Positions 11,801 to 34,100 of a stretch of DNA of 64,000 nucleotides are shown here, piece by piece. Location: assembly GCF_902713425.1 (NCBI RefSeq), contig NC_081214.1, positions 21,906,208-21,970,207 on the forward strand. The letters run 5' to 3'. Each line of letters starts with the position of its first letter. Position 1 is the first letter of the stretch. The translations under genes were made by a program, and so were the position numbers. The notes under the pieces are model-generated. The model saw only the letters and a program-made list of their open reading frames with translations. It was not told the DNA's origin and ran no database searches. Source of the DNA: Acipenser ruthenus (Eukaryota; Chordata; Actinopteri; Acipenseriformes; Acipenseridae).

Positions 11801-14800
11801 AGCATTGTAATAATCGTAACTGAAGGTCATTTTTTCTATATGCTTTTTTAAAGGAGTACAGAAAGAATGCAGTATTGATCACACTCTTAATATTGATTTC
11901 TTTCAGAATATATTGAAGCACACACACAGGGGCCTGGTAGCTTCCTATTGGAGCAGTCACTTTACTTTATCATAATTATTAATACTATTTATGTGCAATC
12001 AGGGCCAAAACCTATAGCGGACATTATTTTTGCTCTGGACCAGACATAAAATTATAATTAAAGACATAATTTCTCTTTTCTCCCCAGTTGCTTGTTACAG
12101 TATATATATTTCTACAGTGCTGGTGCTGGTGGATATACGTAATTATTACTTTCCTTATTTTTCAGGGGCTGAGAATCTTATGTAGTTGAGTGATTATCAT
12201 GGCAGTAGGGGGGTGGGAGAGTGTGGCAACAGCCCTGGGGAGCTGAGAAAGGAAAATTTAGAACTTCAACAGTTGCAGAGTTGACAGCGCTGGAAATATG
12301 AGGATGCTGGTATTTATTGGTAATTATGTTACCTGGTGAGAGTGTTTGACCTCTGTTTCAGAGCCAATGTAGATCTGAGATATGAAAGTAGTGTCTGATT
12401 CCCATATGGTATAAAAGCCTATTGAAAAGCACTGGATCACTGCACAGTCGCAAAAGAAACATTTTTAAAAAGTCCACCTGATTAATTGATGAGAAGGTAA
12501 CTATTGTGTCGCTGACAGCTTTCTTTCGCACCGCAACGTCATTTTGCTTTCACTGTGAGAGCTCAGTGGCACAGGAATCATGCAGATCTATAACGAGACA
12601 AGCAAGCATGGTAGATATTTACAATTGCAAACGGATATGCTGCACACCTTGCTGTGGTTTTTCATATGGGTGTCCAAAAGTTGGGCTACATTTCATTTGC
12701 TTTCTTTTCTGCTTGTGTTTTAAGTTTGTAAATGACATTCAAATCTATCTGCGGCTGCATGAAGAAGAAGGCTAAACTTCAGTATTTAACTTTTCACCAC
12801 CTATCAAGAGTGTGTGGAGTTATCCAGTCCAAATCACTTGGTGGTATCAGACCTGACTTACAGCTGCAAGCAGGTCTGCACAGATCATACCAGTTACCAG
12901 AGCTGGGATTCAGAACCCTTTCATTGTAAAAATGCACTAGCAAGTCCCCAGGTTGGTTTGTTGCGGGGTAAAAGAAAAACCTTTTAACTGGAACTTGACC
13001 TTAAAAAGAAATGTCTGGTTAAGGAAAGTGCCCAATAGCGCCAGTGAAGCAAGATGTGTCCCTAATTAAAGAGAACATAAATAAGGAAATACAGACCCCT
13101 ATGTCTCTAAGCAGACCATTAAAAAAAAGAAACATATACATGTACATATATTACCAATAATCCTATTACAGAAGGTTTCTGTCTCTGTTCAAGGTACAAA
13201 TGTCACAGTGTTGGCTTTAGAAGAGCCCACATTTGTATAAATGAATGACAAAAATGAATTAACCCACCAAAGACCAGGCTGATATATATTTTTAAAAAAT
13301 CTATCCCATCACAAAGGTCTTTTTCTGCATATTAAGGCTGACTAATAGAATCTGTTTTTGTTCCCCCCTGCTAAATGATACACCTTTTAAAGATTTGGAG
13401 CAAACAGTAGACTTGTGCAGTAAATCCTCAGTTACATACACTGACGTTTTTTTGTTTGAATATTTTATTTTGACAATTCCTACACCAGCTTGACACAGGC
13501 TGAACGTGCATCAGAGCGGATTGACCGTAAAGTTCCACCAACAAGAGAGTCCAGCATGCATCTCTCACAAATGGCTACCTAGCAACGAGCCCCGGTCAGG
13601 CACCGCTGCAGTGTAACCTACGTACTGTAGAAACAATAGACTGAAGAATCTGTCAGTGTTACAGTTGAGGTCTTTTTGTTGAGCAGAAACTAGGTTTGAA
13701 GCTCAGTAGCTCGAATGGCCCATCCATCAGGGGGTGAGAAAAATTGAAATCTGACATTTAGAGCTTTGGGGCCTTCACTCCAGCCCTCACATTAAGTGAA
13801 GTGAATGACAAATTATCCCCCTCAGGTATATCCCTTATTGGAGTCTTTGATAATGTTTATGTTGAAAGGCGTACCCTTGACATTTCAAAAAGGTCACGTT
13901 GCCCAGTTATTAATGTTCTCCCTTAAAGGAGTGCCAACCAGGGTTTTAAAATCCACTTTCTCACCTCTTATTAGCTTTAGCAGTTTTATCACGGGTCCTC
14001 CTTTTCTTTTTTTTGAGAAAATGCTACTTTTAAAACTCAGAATTTAGGATAAGGCTCATGAACAGGATAAATCAAATTGTTTCTTCCTTCTTCCTGGTAT
14101 CTTATTACTTTGGTAGGTCACATGCCCAGACAGCAGCTAGATCATTTAACTCTACGATGTGCTACATCTTTATAATCAAATCAGTGGTTTGCTATTCTAT
14201 TTACCCTATTGAGACAAATGCAGAAATGCAGAACAACTGGAGGCTGGGTGTTTGTTGCTTGTATGACTTCACTCAGACCCCCCCTGCTTACTAAGGTACT
14301 TGATATCTTGATATCCCTCAATAGATAAACGAGCCAGGCAGACATCTCACTGAAGCTTTGATTTAAATATTTTCCATATATATGAAGAGGGGAGAATAAT
14401 CTATTCTGAGGTAGAAGGGCCACCCTACAGTAGTAATTTGGTATTTATTAATTAGTAAACACCTGTTGTTTGATGTAACTTTACACCTGTGTGGGTGAGG
14501 TGAGTTTAAAAGCACTTAACCACACATTGGTAGTACGTGGATCATATTTGGGGTACCACAGCACTTGTGGGAGACACTGTCCAATAAAATCTCTTGAATA
14601 TTTTTAAAGAGAAGATGATTTTCTATTCAGTGATACCATGATATTTAGCGAGAAAGTAGTCTGTGTGAAGTTATCCAGCAACAAACTCCCCAGCCCCAGT
14701 TGTACTGCTTTCTTAGAAAAAGGAGACTGGAATTTGCCTCTGTAATATTTCTGAAAGTTACGCAAGATAAGGAACTTTGCAAACACAAGACCAGGAAGAC

Positions 14801-14840
14801 AATACACTTCCGTATAGTGTTGACAAATGAATAACACAGT

Positions 14841-15023
14841 ATAGTCCCGCCCCCTGCATTCGCTGAATGGCTGTTTCTCGCCAGTCCCGCGTCTGAATGG
14901 CTCATTGTACTGTCCTTAACTAACAGGAAATAAAGAGATCCAAAACTGTCACAAGACCAGAAGGAGGTATTCCCGTTTCAACAGGTTAATGTTAGTGAAG
15001 GTGCCGGTAGTTTATGCACTACA
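14841..15023 (+). promoter_or_regulatory. Probable GLA promoter and 5' UTR
   Basis: A GC box (cccgccccc, 14,846-14,854) lies about 170 bases before the GLA start codon in a locally CpG-richer stretch. No TATA box is obvious. That is the usual look of a housekeeping lysosomal-enzyme promoter. The transcription start cannot be fixed from sequence. Confidence 0.4.
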
Positions 15024-21884
<6,861 letters not shown>

Positions 21885-22375
21885 TACAGGACTGCCTCAG
21901 CAACGCTAATACATGTTGATGGCTGGAATTCAAATAGAACCCAAAATCTTTTAGATTCTCGATACAAACACATCAGTTTAGCTGAAACACATGGATTCCA
22001 AAAAGCAAAGCGCTTATTTAGATTGTTTGTTTGATTTAGTACAGATTATAAATACTAATGCAGAGGCCTCTATGTTATTTAAAATCCCTTTCTGTTTCCT
22101 TTGTAGCAGAGGTCTGTATAAAAACTTCTATTTTATATGAAGCTGCTACTGGTCTGCTCGGCTGCATTTATTCAGCATAGGCACCTACACTGGGTCTCAG
22201 ACCCACCTCTTGCCTTTCAAAAATAACTTGAATTTAGCTTAAATCTGCCTGCAGGTTGAGTAATACTGTAGAAATGTTCAGACAGAATGCTTTTAATTGT
22301 TGTATTTTCTAGGTTTTTATATCAATGAAGGGAATTGTTTAATATTAAATCAGGTGCTGCCTTAAGAAAAACAGA

Positions 22376-22381
22376 AATAAA
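22376..22381 (+). terminator. GLA poly(A) signal
   Basis: A canonical AATAAA about 490 bases after the GLA stop codon, followed by T-rich and then GT-rich sequence (tgcgcttttattgtaagttgttgtt). It is the first good signal downstream of the stop. Confidence 0.7.
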
Positions 22382-22399
22382 CTATTGTAAAATCTTGAA

Positions 22400-24181
22400 T
22401 GCGCTTTTATTGTAAGTTGTTGTTCTTCAAATAAGTTTGGAGATGTTACTCCACTAAATTAAAAAGCATTGATTTAAGATCGCACAACAGAACCCGCTTA
22501 ATAGCACTCCTCTCACCACATTGTAATGCCTGGTCTTAAGAATTGGTGGCAACAGTAATTCATCTTGTGAAATATATTTATTTTTACTTTTCCATGCTTT
22601 CCTTCCATAGACAGGTACTATACACCCAATAAATTGGAATTTGGGAGTGCTATTCAGTCTTCATATACGTGGCATAGTCACTCACATATCCAACCCGAAA
22701 ATGTTGACTTCATTGATGGTTAAACGAGTCTGATGCATTCCAACCCTTTTCCCTGAAAGAACAATATCAAAAATACGTTGCTGAAAGGACTGTTTTAAAA
22801 TAGGTAGGATTCCTTTTAGATGTACTGTAGTTGGTACAGTACTATAACAAGTATTTTAATTCAGAATGTTATGATTCTGAAAATATCACTTGCCAAGAGA
22901 CAACTGTGGCCATGTGGACTGTGTACAGTATACACTTAAATCCAGTACGTATTGTAGCAGAATGTAGAATTCCCCATTAACGGACCCAACTGAAATCAAA
23001 ATGTTACCCATGCACAAAACTGCATAAAATGTAAGGCAATGCAATTTAGCAGAGAAAAAAAAACATTTCCAGAATTAACAGTATCCAAAGTCAGTATTTA
23101 AAATTGCAAAACAGTGCTCGATAGGCCCTAATATCACATTTAACTTGCAAATGAAAATGCACAAAAGCAACTAAAGATCAGAAATTTAAGGAAAATGAAT
23201 CACAGTATCTAGAACTGTTAATGATTAACTTTTACATGACCATAGCTTGTCTTGTTCAGTTTGTTTTTGCTGCATTTTCATCATGTGAAATTGGAGGAAG
23301 CGCTATGTAACTGCACAATACAGACTGATTTGGCATGCAATTTTAAAAAAATAATTTTAATATAAGGGCAGTAAAACACAATGGATGTGTACCTGGGTAA
23401 CTGATATCGGTGTCAACTACTCTAAAATCAAATACAAGATATAAACCAATCACTTATTGATTACAGTGCATGTTATTCTGTGCACATTTCAATCCCAGCT
23501 TCAGTTCTTGCCCCAAAGTGCAGAAGAGGACTTCAATAAAGACACCTTACACAACCAATGAACTTGAATACAGAGCACATTGGGCAGCACCTGTGATGTC
23601 CCTCCACTTAGACACGCTTATTACAAGAACACTAACACAAGACAATAAAGTCGTCGGTGGCAGCAATGGAAATATTACCTGTTAACACTATGTAGGAAAG
23701 ATACCTCCACTGTAAAACAAATTAGTTAGAGGACATCTTTCTGAACTTGTGCTTGGGAGAAAAAAAAAAACCATAACCATTTACTTTTACTGTCACACTT
23801 GATACCCACATTTCTTGATGATACAGGCTGTACGGTGGCCTCCCCTGCCACATCTGATGAGGTACATTTTTGTTCTATAAACTGTTTAGATACAACTGCA
23901 GTGTACCAGCTCAATTTAATCTTTCAAAAGAGTAGTCCAGCACATTAAATCATCCTCCCTCGAGGACAGTGGTTTCCAGCTCAATAAAACAACTAAAATG
24001 TGAAGTCAGCAAGGTGTACAGCGTCTTAGTCTTTCTCCTTGATGCAGGAGTAACAGCAGTACTTCAGGTTTTCTATTTCAATTCAGTGTGGGTTCCTCTA
24101 CCTCCATGCCAAAGAGATACTTTAAATCACATGCATTTCTGATTTGGACAAAAGCACAACAGTTTTGATACATATCAATTG
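22400..24181. other. Gap between converging GLA and RPL36A 3' ends
   Basis: About 1.8 kb of A+T-rich sequence with no recognisable exon on either strand. In human the HNRNPH2 gene lies between RPL36A and GLA. No RNA-recognition-motif coding sequence is visible here. Confidence 0.6.
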
Positions 24182-24187
24182 TTTATT
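24182..24187 (-). terminator. RPL36A poly(A) signal
   Basis: AATAAA on the minus strand (tttatt on plus), about 35 bases after the RPL36A stop codon. A very short 3' UTR is typical of ribosomal protein genes. Confidence 0.8.
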
Positions 24188-24221
24188 GACAAGATGGAAT
24201 TTCAAAAACACAAGTTGCAGC

Positions 24222-27139
<2,918 letters not shown>

Positions 27140-27198
27140 GGTTGCCAACCCGTAGCAGACGTGAAGAGGAAGGATTGCTCCGGAAACACATTCTTATA
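27140..27198 (-). promoter_or_regulatory. RPL36A core promoter with TATA-like box and 5' TOP tract
   Basis: Upstream of the ATG on the minus strand lies a pyrimidine tract ccttcctcttcac (27,161-27,173), the expected 5' terminal oligopyrimidine start of a ribosomal protein mRNA. A tataag box lies about 25 bp further upstream (27,193-27,198), at normal TATA spacing. The 5' UTR would be only about 30 nt. TOP tracts give mTORC1/LARP1-controlled translation in this gene class. Confidence 0.7.
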
Positions 27199-27479
27199 TG
27201 CTACCACCGACATTGAAAGTCAAAATACTCCAGAACAGCACCCCCTTCTGTCGAGGAGGAATTTATGCATATATATATAAGTTAGATTGTTAAAGAATAT
27301 ATCGATTAACGTGTACCAATTAATGAACAATTCAGTATGGTGGAATTGAAATATTCAATTACGACTAAAATACAGCACCAAAGATAGAATATGTAGCGTC
27401 ATGTTTAAATATATGTAAGAAGATGCGTTAAAATCATACTAAGGTTATATAATGATATTTCGAATGAAGGAAAAGACTG

Positions 27480-27845
27480 GAATTATTCTACCAATAGGGA
27501 ATCCGGGGAAAGACCTTTCTTCACCACTATCAATCATGCAGACCGATTGCTTTGACATCCAACATGTGTAAAATAATGGAGAGGATGATAAATAGAAGGC
27601 TAAACTTCTTTTTAGAAAAAAAAATGTTATTATCTGAAGTACAGAGTGCTTTTAGGAAAAACAGAAGTACTATAGATCAAGTAATAAGATTGGAGTCAGA
27701 TATAAGCTTTTGGTAATAAAGAGACTTTAACAGCGGTCTTTACTGATTTGGAAAAAGCGTATGATATGTTGTGGAAAGACGGTTTGTTATTTAAATGATA
27801 CAGGGAGCTACAACTCCATTTAGAAATAAAATAAATATGTGTGTT
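27480..27845 (+). mobile_element. Degraded non-LTR retrotransposon (LINE) reverse-transcriptase fragment
   Basis: In the plus direction the sequence encodes CRPIALTSNMCKIMERMIN, then AFRKNRSTIDQVIRLES and, after a stop and a shift of frame, AVFTDLEKAYDMLW. These are the fingers/palm blocks of a LINE-type reverse transcriptase (RPIxLTS, FRKxRSTxDQ, FxDLEKAYD). Only about 120 residues are left of an ORF normally around 1,000 residues, and no 3' tail is recognisable. It is a dead 5'- and 3'-truncated copy. The motif style fits the Jockey-like/Nimb group, but the clade is not certain. Confidence 0.85.
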
Positions 27846-28765
27846 CTGTTTTATGACCAGTAGTTGTTAGCAATGAGTCACATCAGCGATTCGAGCTGCC
27901 ACCCTTTCATTAAAGTAGAACTGTCTGTATACCGCGACAACCAGTATTACTGAAGCGCAATAGAAGATACATATTATTTGATTTAGTATTAGAGATGTCT
28001 CGCATAGTATATATTCAGTGAAATTAATGTATTCATTTATTGATTGATTGGTTAATTGAGGAATATTAAGATAGATGGCTGGGGTATTCATTAATCATGT
28101 GGCATGTAAGTTGATAACAGTCTACAACATGTGCGTGGTGCTTGGTACAGAATCACCTTACAGCAACCAAAGGTTGGAACGCTGTTGTATTGACTCATTG
28201 ATAATTCGGTGAACAGTTGCACAGTGTTTGCTTGTGCCTGCGAGCGCCCAGCCATGGACACTCAGGAATGCAGAAGTTAAAAATCTACAAAACATCTACA
28301 AAAATAGGCTCTCGCAGAGGATTGGGCAGGAATAATCTTTATTATTTCCTTATTTTATTTCCAATGCCAATCTTCGCGACCTTAGGGGATAAGTTTAGGA
28401 CAGTTTAGTATCACAACAATGTGTATTTAGTGTCAGAACCACGAAAACAGTCGTGTAGCACCAGGACCTAAGTGAAGCACAGCTGGGTATGTGACTGTGT
28501 GACATATTTAAAGAAAGCGCTTTCCTATGATTTTTGACACAGACTTAAAAAAAAAAAATTGAAATGAGAAACCAGTCAGAATTATGGTAAAATACATGCA
28601 AACATATGACATATGACAATGAATGTCTCAAGATGATCATTGTCATATGATGCAAAACTACAGTTAACACAACAGCCTGATAACTGGAAAGAAAATATGC
28701 TGGAACTGTGGAGGCAAAAACTGGACGTTTAGCAGAATTGATTGCATTTACTGGGGGGTGCTTTG

Positions 28766-29153
28766 GTAAAAGCATTGTAAAGTAAGGTATCATCGCAGTG
28801 GTAAAGCATTGTAAAGTAAGGTATCATCACAGTGGTAAAGCATTGTAAAGTACGGTATCATCACAGTGGTAAAGCATTGTAAAGTGAGGTATCATCGCAG
28901 TGGTAAAGCATTGTAAAGTAAGGTATCATCGCAGTGGTAAAGCATTGTAAAGTAAGGTATCATCACAGTGGTAAAGCATTGTAAAGTAAGGTATCATCAC
29001 AGTGGTAAAGCATTGTAAAGTAAGGTATCATCACAGTGGTAAAGCATTGTAAAGTAAGGTATCATCACAGTGGTAAAGCATTGTAAAGTAAGGTATCATC
29101 ACAGTGGTAAAGCATTGTAAAGTGAGGTATCATCGCAGTGGTAAAGCATTGTA
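28766..29153. repeat. Minisatellite, 34-bp unit, about 11 copies
   Basis: Tandem array of a 34-bp unit that starts gtaaagcattgtaaagta and ends aggtatcatcrcagtg, with eleven near-identical copies plus a partial one. Differences are limited to a few positions: g/a in atcgcagtg versus atcacagtg, gtgagg or gtacgg for gtaagg, and one extra a in the first copy. Units 4 and 11 share the same pair of variants, which points to spread by block duplication or conversion. Within each unit gtaaag occurs twice, so the 34-mer has a weak half-length substructure. Confidence 0.95.
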
Positions 29154-29348
29154 ACATTTACTGTGGTACATTTCTACATCACAGATTTTCACATTTGTTT
29201 TTGCAGCAATCATTGTTGTTAGTTCCTTGTACTGTGAACATGGCACAAGGAACCGAAAAACCATGCTGCATATTTATAAGGAAAATGATTCAGCAGAATC
29301 AGCTTTCACTAGGGCTACTGTCTGTGTTACATGTGTAAAAGAAAAGTA

Positions 29349-29353
<5 letters not shown>

Positions 29354-29401
<48 letters not shown>
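29354..29401. repeat. (GA)n microsatellite
   Basis: Twenty-four uninterrupted GA units about 200 bp downstream of the 34-bp minisatellite, in the BTK upstream region. Confidence 0.95.
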
Positions 29402-29403
<2 letters not shown>

Positions 29404-29967
29404 TGGATAATAAAATATATAAAGTATGTATCTGTACATAAAATAGGGACAACTTTTATTATAAGGAACTGTGGCAACATATATTGGCACTGAAGTGTTG
29501 TCGCTTGGTCTTGGGCTGCTTGTGGGTTCAGCTCTGCATGTGTACATGCTGCTGTATCATGCTCTATATGTGCATATCCTGATATGCTGCATTTTGTTCA
29601 GTTTGAGTCTCACTTACTGTACATGCAAGTAATGCAGTTTATATTGCTGAATTTGTAGCAGTAGAGGTTGCTGCTGTGGATTTCATAAAGAACAAAAAAT
29701 GAAGAAGTAGAAGTTGCTGCTACTCCCTGGTATGAAATCACTTCCTGTGTGGTAGCTTGTGTCTGCAGTCATGTGACCTATTGCACAGGAAGTGATTGGA
29801 TACCATCAAGGAACAGCTTAATTCATTTTTGATCTTTGTGGTTTTGAAAAGTATGTGTATCAAATTAAAGTTTTTTAGCATGTGAGATGTGGTGGGCCAG
29901 TGGTAATGCTGCTAATCTAATCTGAGGTAAGAAAATGTTGGTTAGAGCTCATTTAAAGGGGTATAGC

Positions 29968-30431
29968 CAGGGGTTCATTTGTGCCGGATCGCACACTTTT
30001 CTTTTTTCTTTTTGTCTGACAGGCGAGAATGATGCAGTTTCCGAATAATGAACTGTATAGGAAAATGTGTCCTGTAATGATATATTTTAGGATGCAGCAT
30101 CAATGAGTAAGATAATTACTAGTTTTCTTCACAACCCAAACAGCGAAACACCAAACAAATAGAGCTTGTCTCTCCTGTTCACCAGATTACTCGTCCTGCC
30201 ATGGGTATAGTTCAAACAAGAAGATTATATTAAAACACGACTGGGCAAAGGCTGGCATGCAGCGACTGACAACCAATAATAAGGCATGAAACCAACAAGC
30301 CCTTGAGAACTGGAAGCAAATATGGAAGCTACTGCAAATCAAGGGCAGTGCATTAAGTCTTGAAACAAAAATGCTGTCCCTGTTCCGTAATGATAAGATC
30401 TGGTACCTGTATGTTTACGAATGAACCCCTG
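29968..30431. mobile_element. Non-autonomous hAT-type DNA transposon (MITE-like), 464 bp
   Basis: The ends are inverted repeats: caggggttcatttgt at 29,968 and acgaatgaacccctg ending at 30,431 (14 of 15 positions pair). They are flanked by an 8-bp target duplication, ggtatagc (29,960-29,967) and ggcatagc (30,432-30,439), 7 of 8 identical. CAGGGG-type ends with 8-bp duplications are the mark of hAT elements. I see no transposase frame inside, so this is an internally deleted passenger copy. Confidence 0.75.
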
Positions 30432-31009
30432 GGCATAGCTAAATGAATAATTCCACAAGTCTTACCTGTTGTGCCCTTTCATTCACTCTGCAGTTCTCAT
30501 ATGTTGCGTGTATAGAGATACACGTTAGAACACAATCATGTTTTTATTACGTATTTGCTCCCATAAGAGGTTAAAGAACACACTCAGTATACCTGGCTTG
30601 CACTTCTAGCTCTTTCTCCTGGCTGGTTGGTTAATGACAGAAAAGTAGGTGTGGTTGGGGTGGAGGCAGTTTCACCCCCTGTGATAATATTTATGGAAGT
30701 ATTTAAAATGCTATAAATGTCCTCTACACGGAATAAAACCATATCCTTTCTGAATTTAAGCATGAATCCTTACTCTGCTTATCTTTAAGTAAATGCCAGA
30801 ATTATTGTTTTTGTTTGTTTTTGGTCTGCCACAATCTGGAACAAGAGCAACACTGTAAACCTAGTGAGTCTACTGAGGCAATAACATCCTTTATGCAAAA
30901 CTGTAGCAACAAATAACAGCCTTATCCAGGAAGCTAAAAGGGAACTGTGTAAAGAAGAAAAAAAAGTTCCTATTTAAAGGGTGGGGGAGGGGTGCGTTAT
31001 CACTTTGCT

Positions 31010-31135
31010 AACAGACACAGTGAAGGCATGACACAGCCAGCTTCGAGCAGCTAAATTAGTTATATCCATAAAACGGAGCAGCGCTTATTTGTTTGCGGAA
31101 AGGTGTCTTGTGGGCTGGATTCGAGGAGCGTGGAG
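31010..31135 (+). other. BTK: Probable non-coding first exon of BTK
   Basis: A stretch ending tcgaggagcgtggag before a perfect donor gtaagt (31,136) has no long open frame and lies 4.3 kb before the exon with the BTK start codon. Human BTK also begins with a non-coding exon. The left boundary is a guess. A T-poor, G-rich block (gggtgggggaggggtg, about 30,980) and tatttaaagg lie just upstream. An RNA-based 5' end would settle it. Confidence 0.5.
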
Positions 31136-34100
31136 GTAAGTGCAGCTCCTTTTCAATCCTGGCACTAGGGAGTCTCAGGGTACCTAATGTAGAGTAGGCA
31201 GTCTATCCAGTGTGGTGTTCGGAGCCCTCATTAGTGCACTGCAGCAAGAAAGCAGGTCCTCTGTTTGGAAGAGTTATCATGATGCAAGAATTTTTACAAT
31301 TTGCATCAAGTAGCATGCGCTTTTAATAATTTTGTATTATTAGAAGTATTGTTATTTATTTATTTATTTATTTGTGGTCACTATTAAGTGCTATTGAAGG
31401 GGTTTTGTTGTTGCCTCAGTATTCCCCTCAGAAACTCCTCCCCTTGACTCTGCAAAATGCAGAACAACAGCTTCTGGTGGCATTCAAAAATAAATCCAGC
31501 CACTTCTGTAAAAAGAAAAGGATAAAACAGTATATTACAAACATAAAAAAATCCATTTGTGAGTTGATTTCTATTTTTATAGCCATACAGACAATCTGGT
31601 AAATCTCTGGGTCGTTTGGCTAACACTGTGGAGATTTTGAATAAATAGAGCTGAATTTATCTCATGACATTCGACTGCGTCCGTCCAGCTGGCTCTCAGA
31701 GACTCACCTGGCAGAGCTCTAGAAAACATTGAAAATATAGTATATAATTTCTTAATTTTGGGTGATCTGACCCTAGCAACTCTGTTACAAATTGTTCAGT
31801 ACCAGTGGCTCCATGCAAATAGGAATGATATAATTTGATAGAAGCTGGGATAAGATCCTGTCAGGAGTTCTGTGTGTGCTTGGAGCTGATGCAGCACAGT
31901 AAGTAATAAGATCTTTCATTGTTGAAGGCATAAGGACACAGTTGCTACATCCGTGGTTAGCCTCCTCTTGCATGCACTTACCACAGTGACATGCAAAAAA
32001 ACCCTGCTCATCTCATTTTCATCAGGAAACTCTTTATATGCACTATATTAGGGATGCATCTTGGAATTAACACAGAATTGATAGAACAGACACTGCTTCA
32101 CTTTTGCAGTTGATGTTAAAATCTTACTGTAATTACTATGCCTTAATATTGGGTAACACAAACCTGAAACACCCAAGGGACTGTCAGGAGATAAGAATAT
32201 ACAGATCTGCAACACAGAGCATTTCTGTGTGTGTATGCAAATAAAATTGTGCTTGTTTCCTTTGGTACAGAGCTCTGTATTCATTTTTTACAGTAAAGTT
32301 GTGTGAGTGTAGTCTAGTATTTGCCTTGTACACAAGGACTACGAATTAAATCAGCCCTTTTACATTTTCATGCAACTAGATCCAATAGCATATAAACAAT
32401 AGCCTGCAGTAGCTGGAAGACAAGTTTATAAACGTTTCCCAAAGTCTTAAAATATAAAAACAGAAATATGTATTTAAGTAATAGAAAAAACAGTGTGTCA
32501 CACAGCTCTGTGTCAATATAGGGCCAACATGGGACTGCTTGATAGAGTTAATTGTGTCTTGGTACACTGCAGATAAACTACAGCTCCCACAATGCAACAG
32601 GAGGAAACCAAGATGACTGTTCCCTGCTTCAATGTATCATTGTGTGTACTTTGCTCAGTTGTACGCTGCTGCTGTCTTTGGGTTGATAGATTAAACACAT
32701 GTCTTTGCCCGCTTTAACTATACTTAAATAGCTACAGTGTGACAAATTGACTATTGTTTCTATATATTTGTTAGGATCACAAACAGAAATATGGTTTTGG
32801 GATTCATAGTGGATAATTAAAATGGCCTAACCCTATGACTTAACCGCAAGCCAATGGGTCATACTGGCACTTCAGGTCGAACCTTAATCCAACATATCAG
32901 ACTCAAAAACTAAATAGTAGTATGACCCAAGCTATCAATTCATCACAGGAAGAGCACATTAAGAAATTTAAGCTGTGCCTTTTTTTCAGACTGAAACCGC
33001 AATCCAGTTCTCATGCAACTACATTGGAAGACTGCATTTTAAATTTCTGTGGAAAAAATTAACCTTTTTTCTACAAGGGACGTAACTTTTTTAAAATAGC
33101 AAAACATTACCCTAATATACCCAATTTTAGCAGCACTTCAGCCATCAGTCTTTCTGACTAACATGTGTTGAAACACATCCAGCAGGCAGTTTTGTAGAAT
33201 ATAGCGTGCAGGGAGTATTTGCAAATGTGCTAGGGGTAACACTTGAGTGTGTGAGTGCTTTAATAGTGTGAAACTGGGTGATAAATGGTTTGTAAAGAAG
33301 GCAGGAAATGGTTAGGGGTTTAAAATAGTTTTCTTTTTGCAGCATTGATAATGGACTCTGACAACAGGTACGGACAGCTCTCTTTTTATCATTATATTAG
33401 CTATTACTTGCAAAGATAAAATGCAGTTCTGTTGAGATCAAGCAGTAGAGGGTTTTCAACTACAATACCTGGGGAATATCCCCTAATGTTCAGATATAAG
33501 GTCAACATGACTGCTGTTTAATAAGGGATATCAGCAACTTTCTGTTTTCTATGTGCTGTTCAGATTCTTATGACATTATGTATCTAGTGTGCTTTTTCAC
33601 AGTTGTGTTTCAGCAGATTCTAACTATAAATATATCATACCCTCCAACTGTACCGATTTGGCTGGTATAATACTGGCTGTGTTATTTTGCTACCAGATCC
33701 TCACAACTTGATAGTGGTGTGCACCATTTTGAAATCCACTGTCCTGAGTACTAGGTTGAAAGTGACTGTGCTTTATTGTGATATAACCCGTCATAAAACA
33801 TACCTATTTTAAAACAGACTTTGTGCTCTTCTACCTTAAATTTGCTCTAACCTTCTGATAATAATAATAATAATAATAATATAGTGTACCTATTTTCAAC
33901 TGTCAAATGTTGGAGTGTATGCTATATAGTAGAATATATACTCTAGAATATGACTACAGTACAACACAGGATAGTATTAATATGCATAAAAAACTAAATT
34001 TGAACCATCAAAAACTACTTATTCATGATTTCGTGAAAGTGGAAGATATTATGAAGGGGTTCACCTGTGGTAATTGAGTCCAATGTTCCACTGCGGTAAG

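Larger units (their letters stand above)
6030..14840. other. Intergenic region upstream of GLA, no gene recognised
   Basis: I see no supported exon. The contents are simple repeats (TTTG at about 7,164-7,189, CA-rich at 7,605-7,672), a tRNA-like SINE candidate on the minus strand near 8,690-8,845, and A+T-rich single-copy-looking sequence. The last 200 bases lead into the GLA promoter. Confidence 0.55.

Noticed and set aside
12790-12960. A tRNA-like stretch on the minus strand with a weak box B (gggttctgaatccc)
   Set aside because: Box A, tail and target duplication are not recognisable, so it is too weak to list as a SINE.
28766-29153. Regularly spaced repeats considered as a CRISPR array
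   Set aside because: The 34-bp units are directly adjacent with no unique spacers, and the setting is a vertebrate gene interval. It is a minisatellite.
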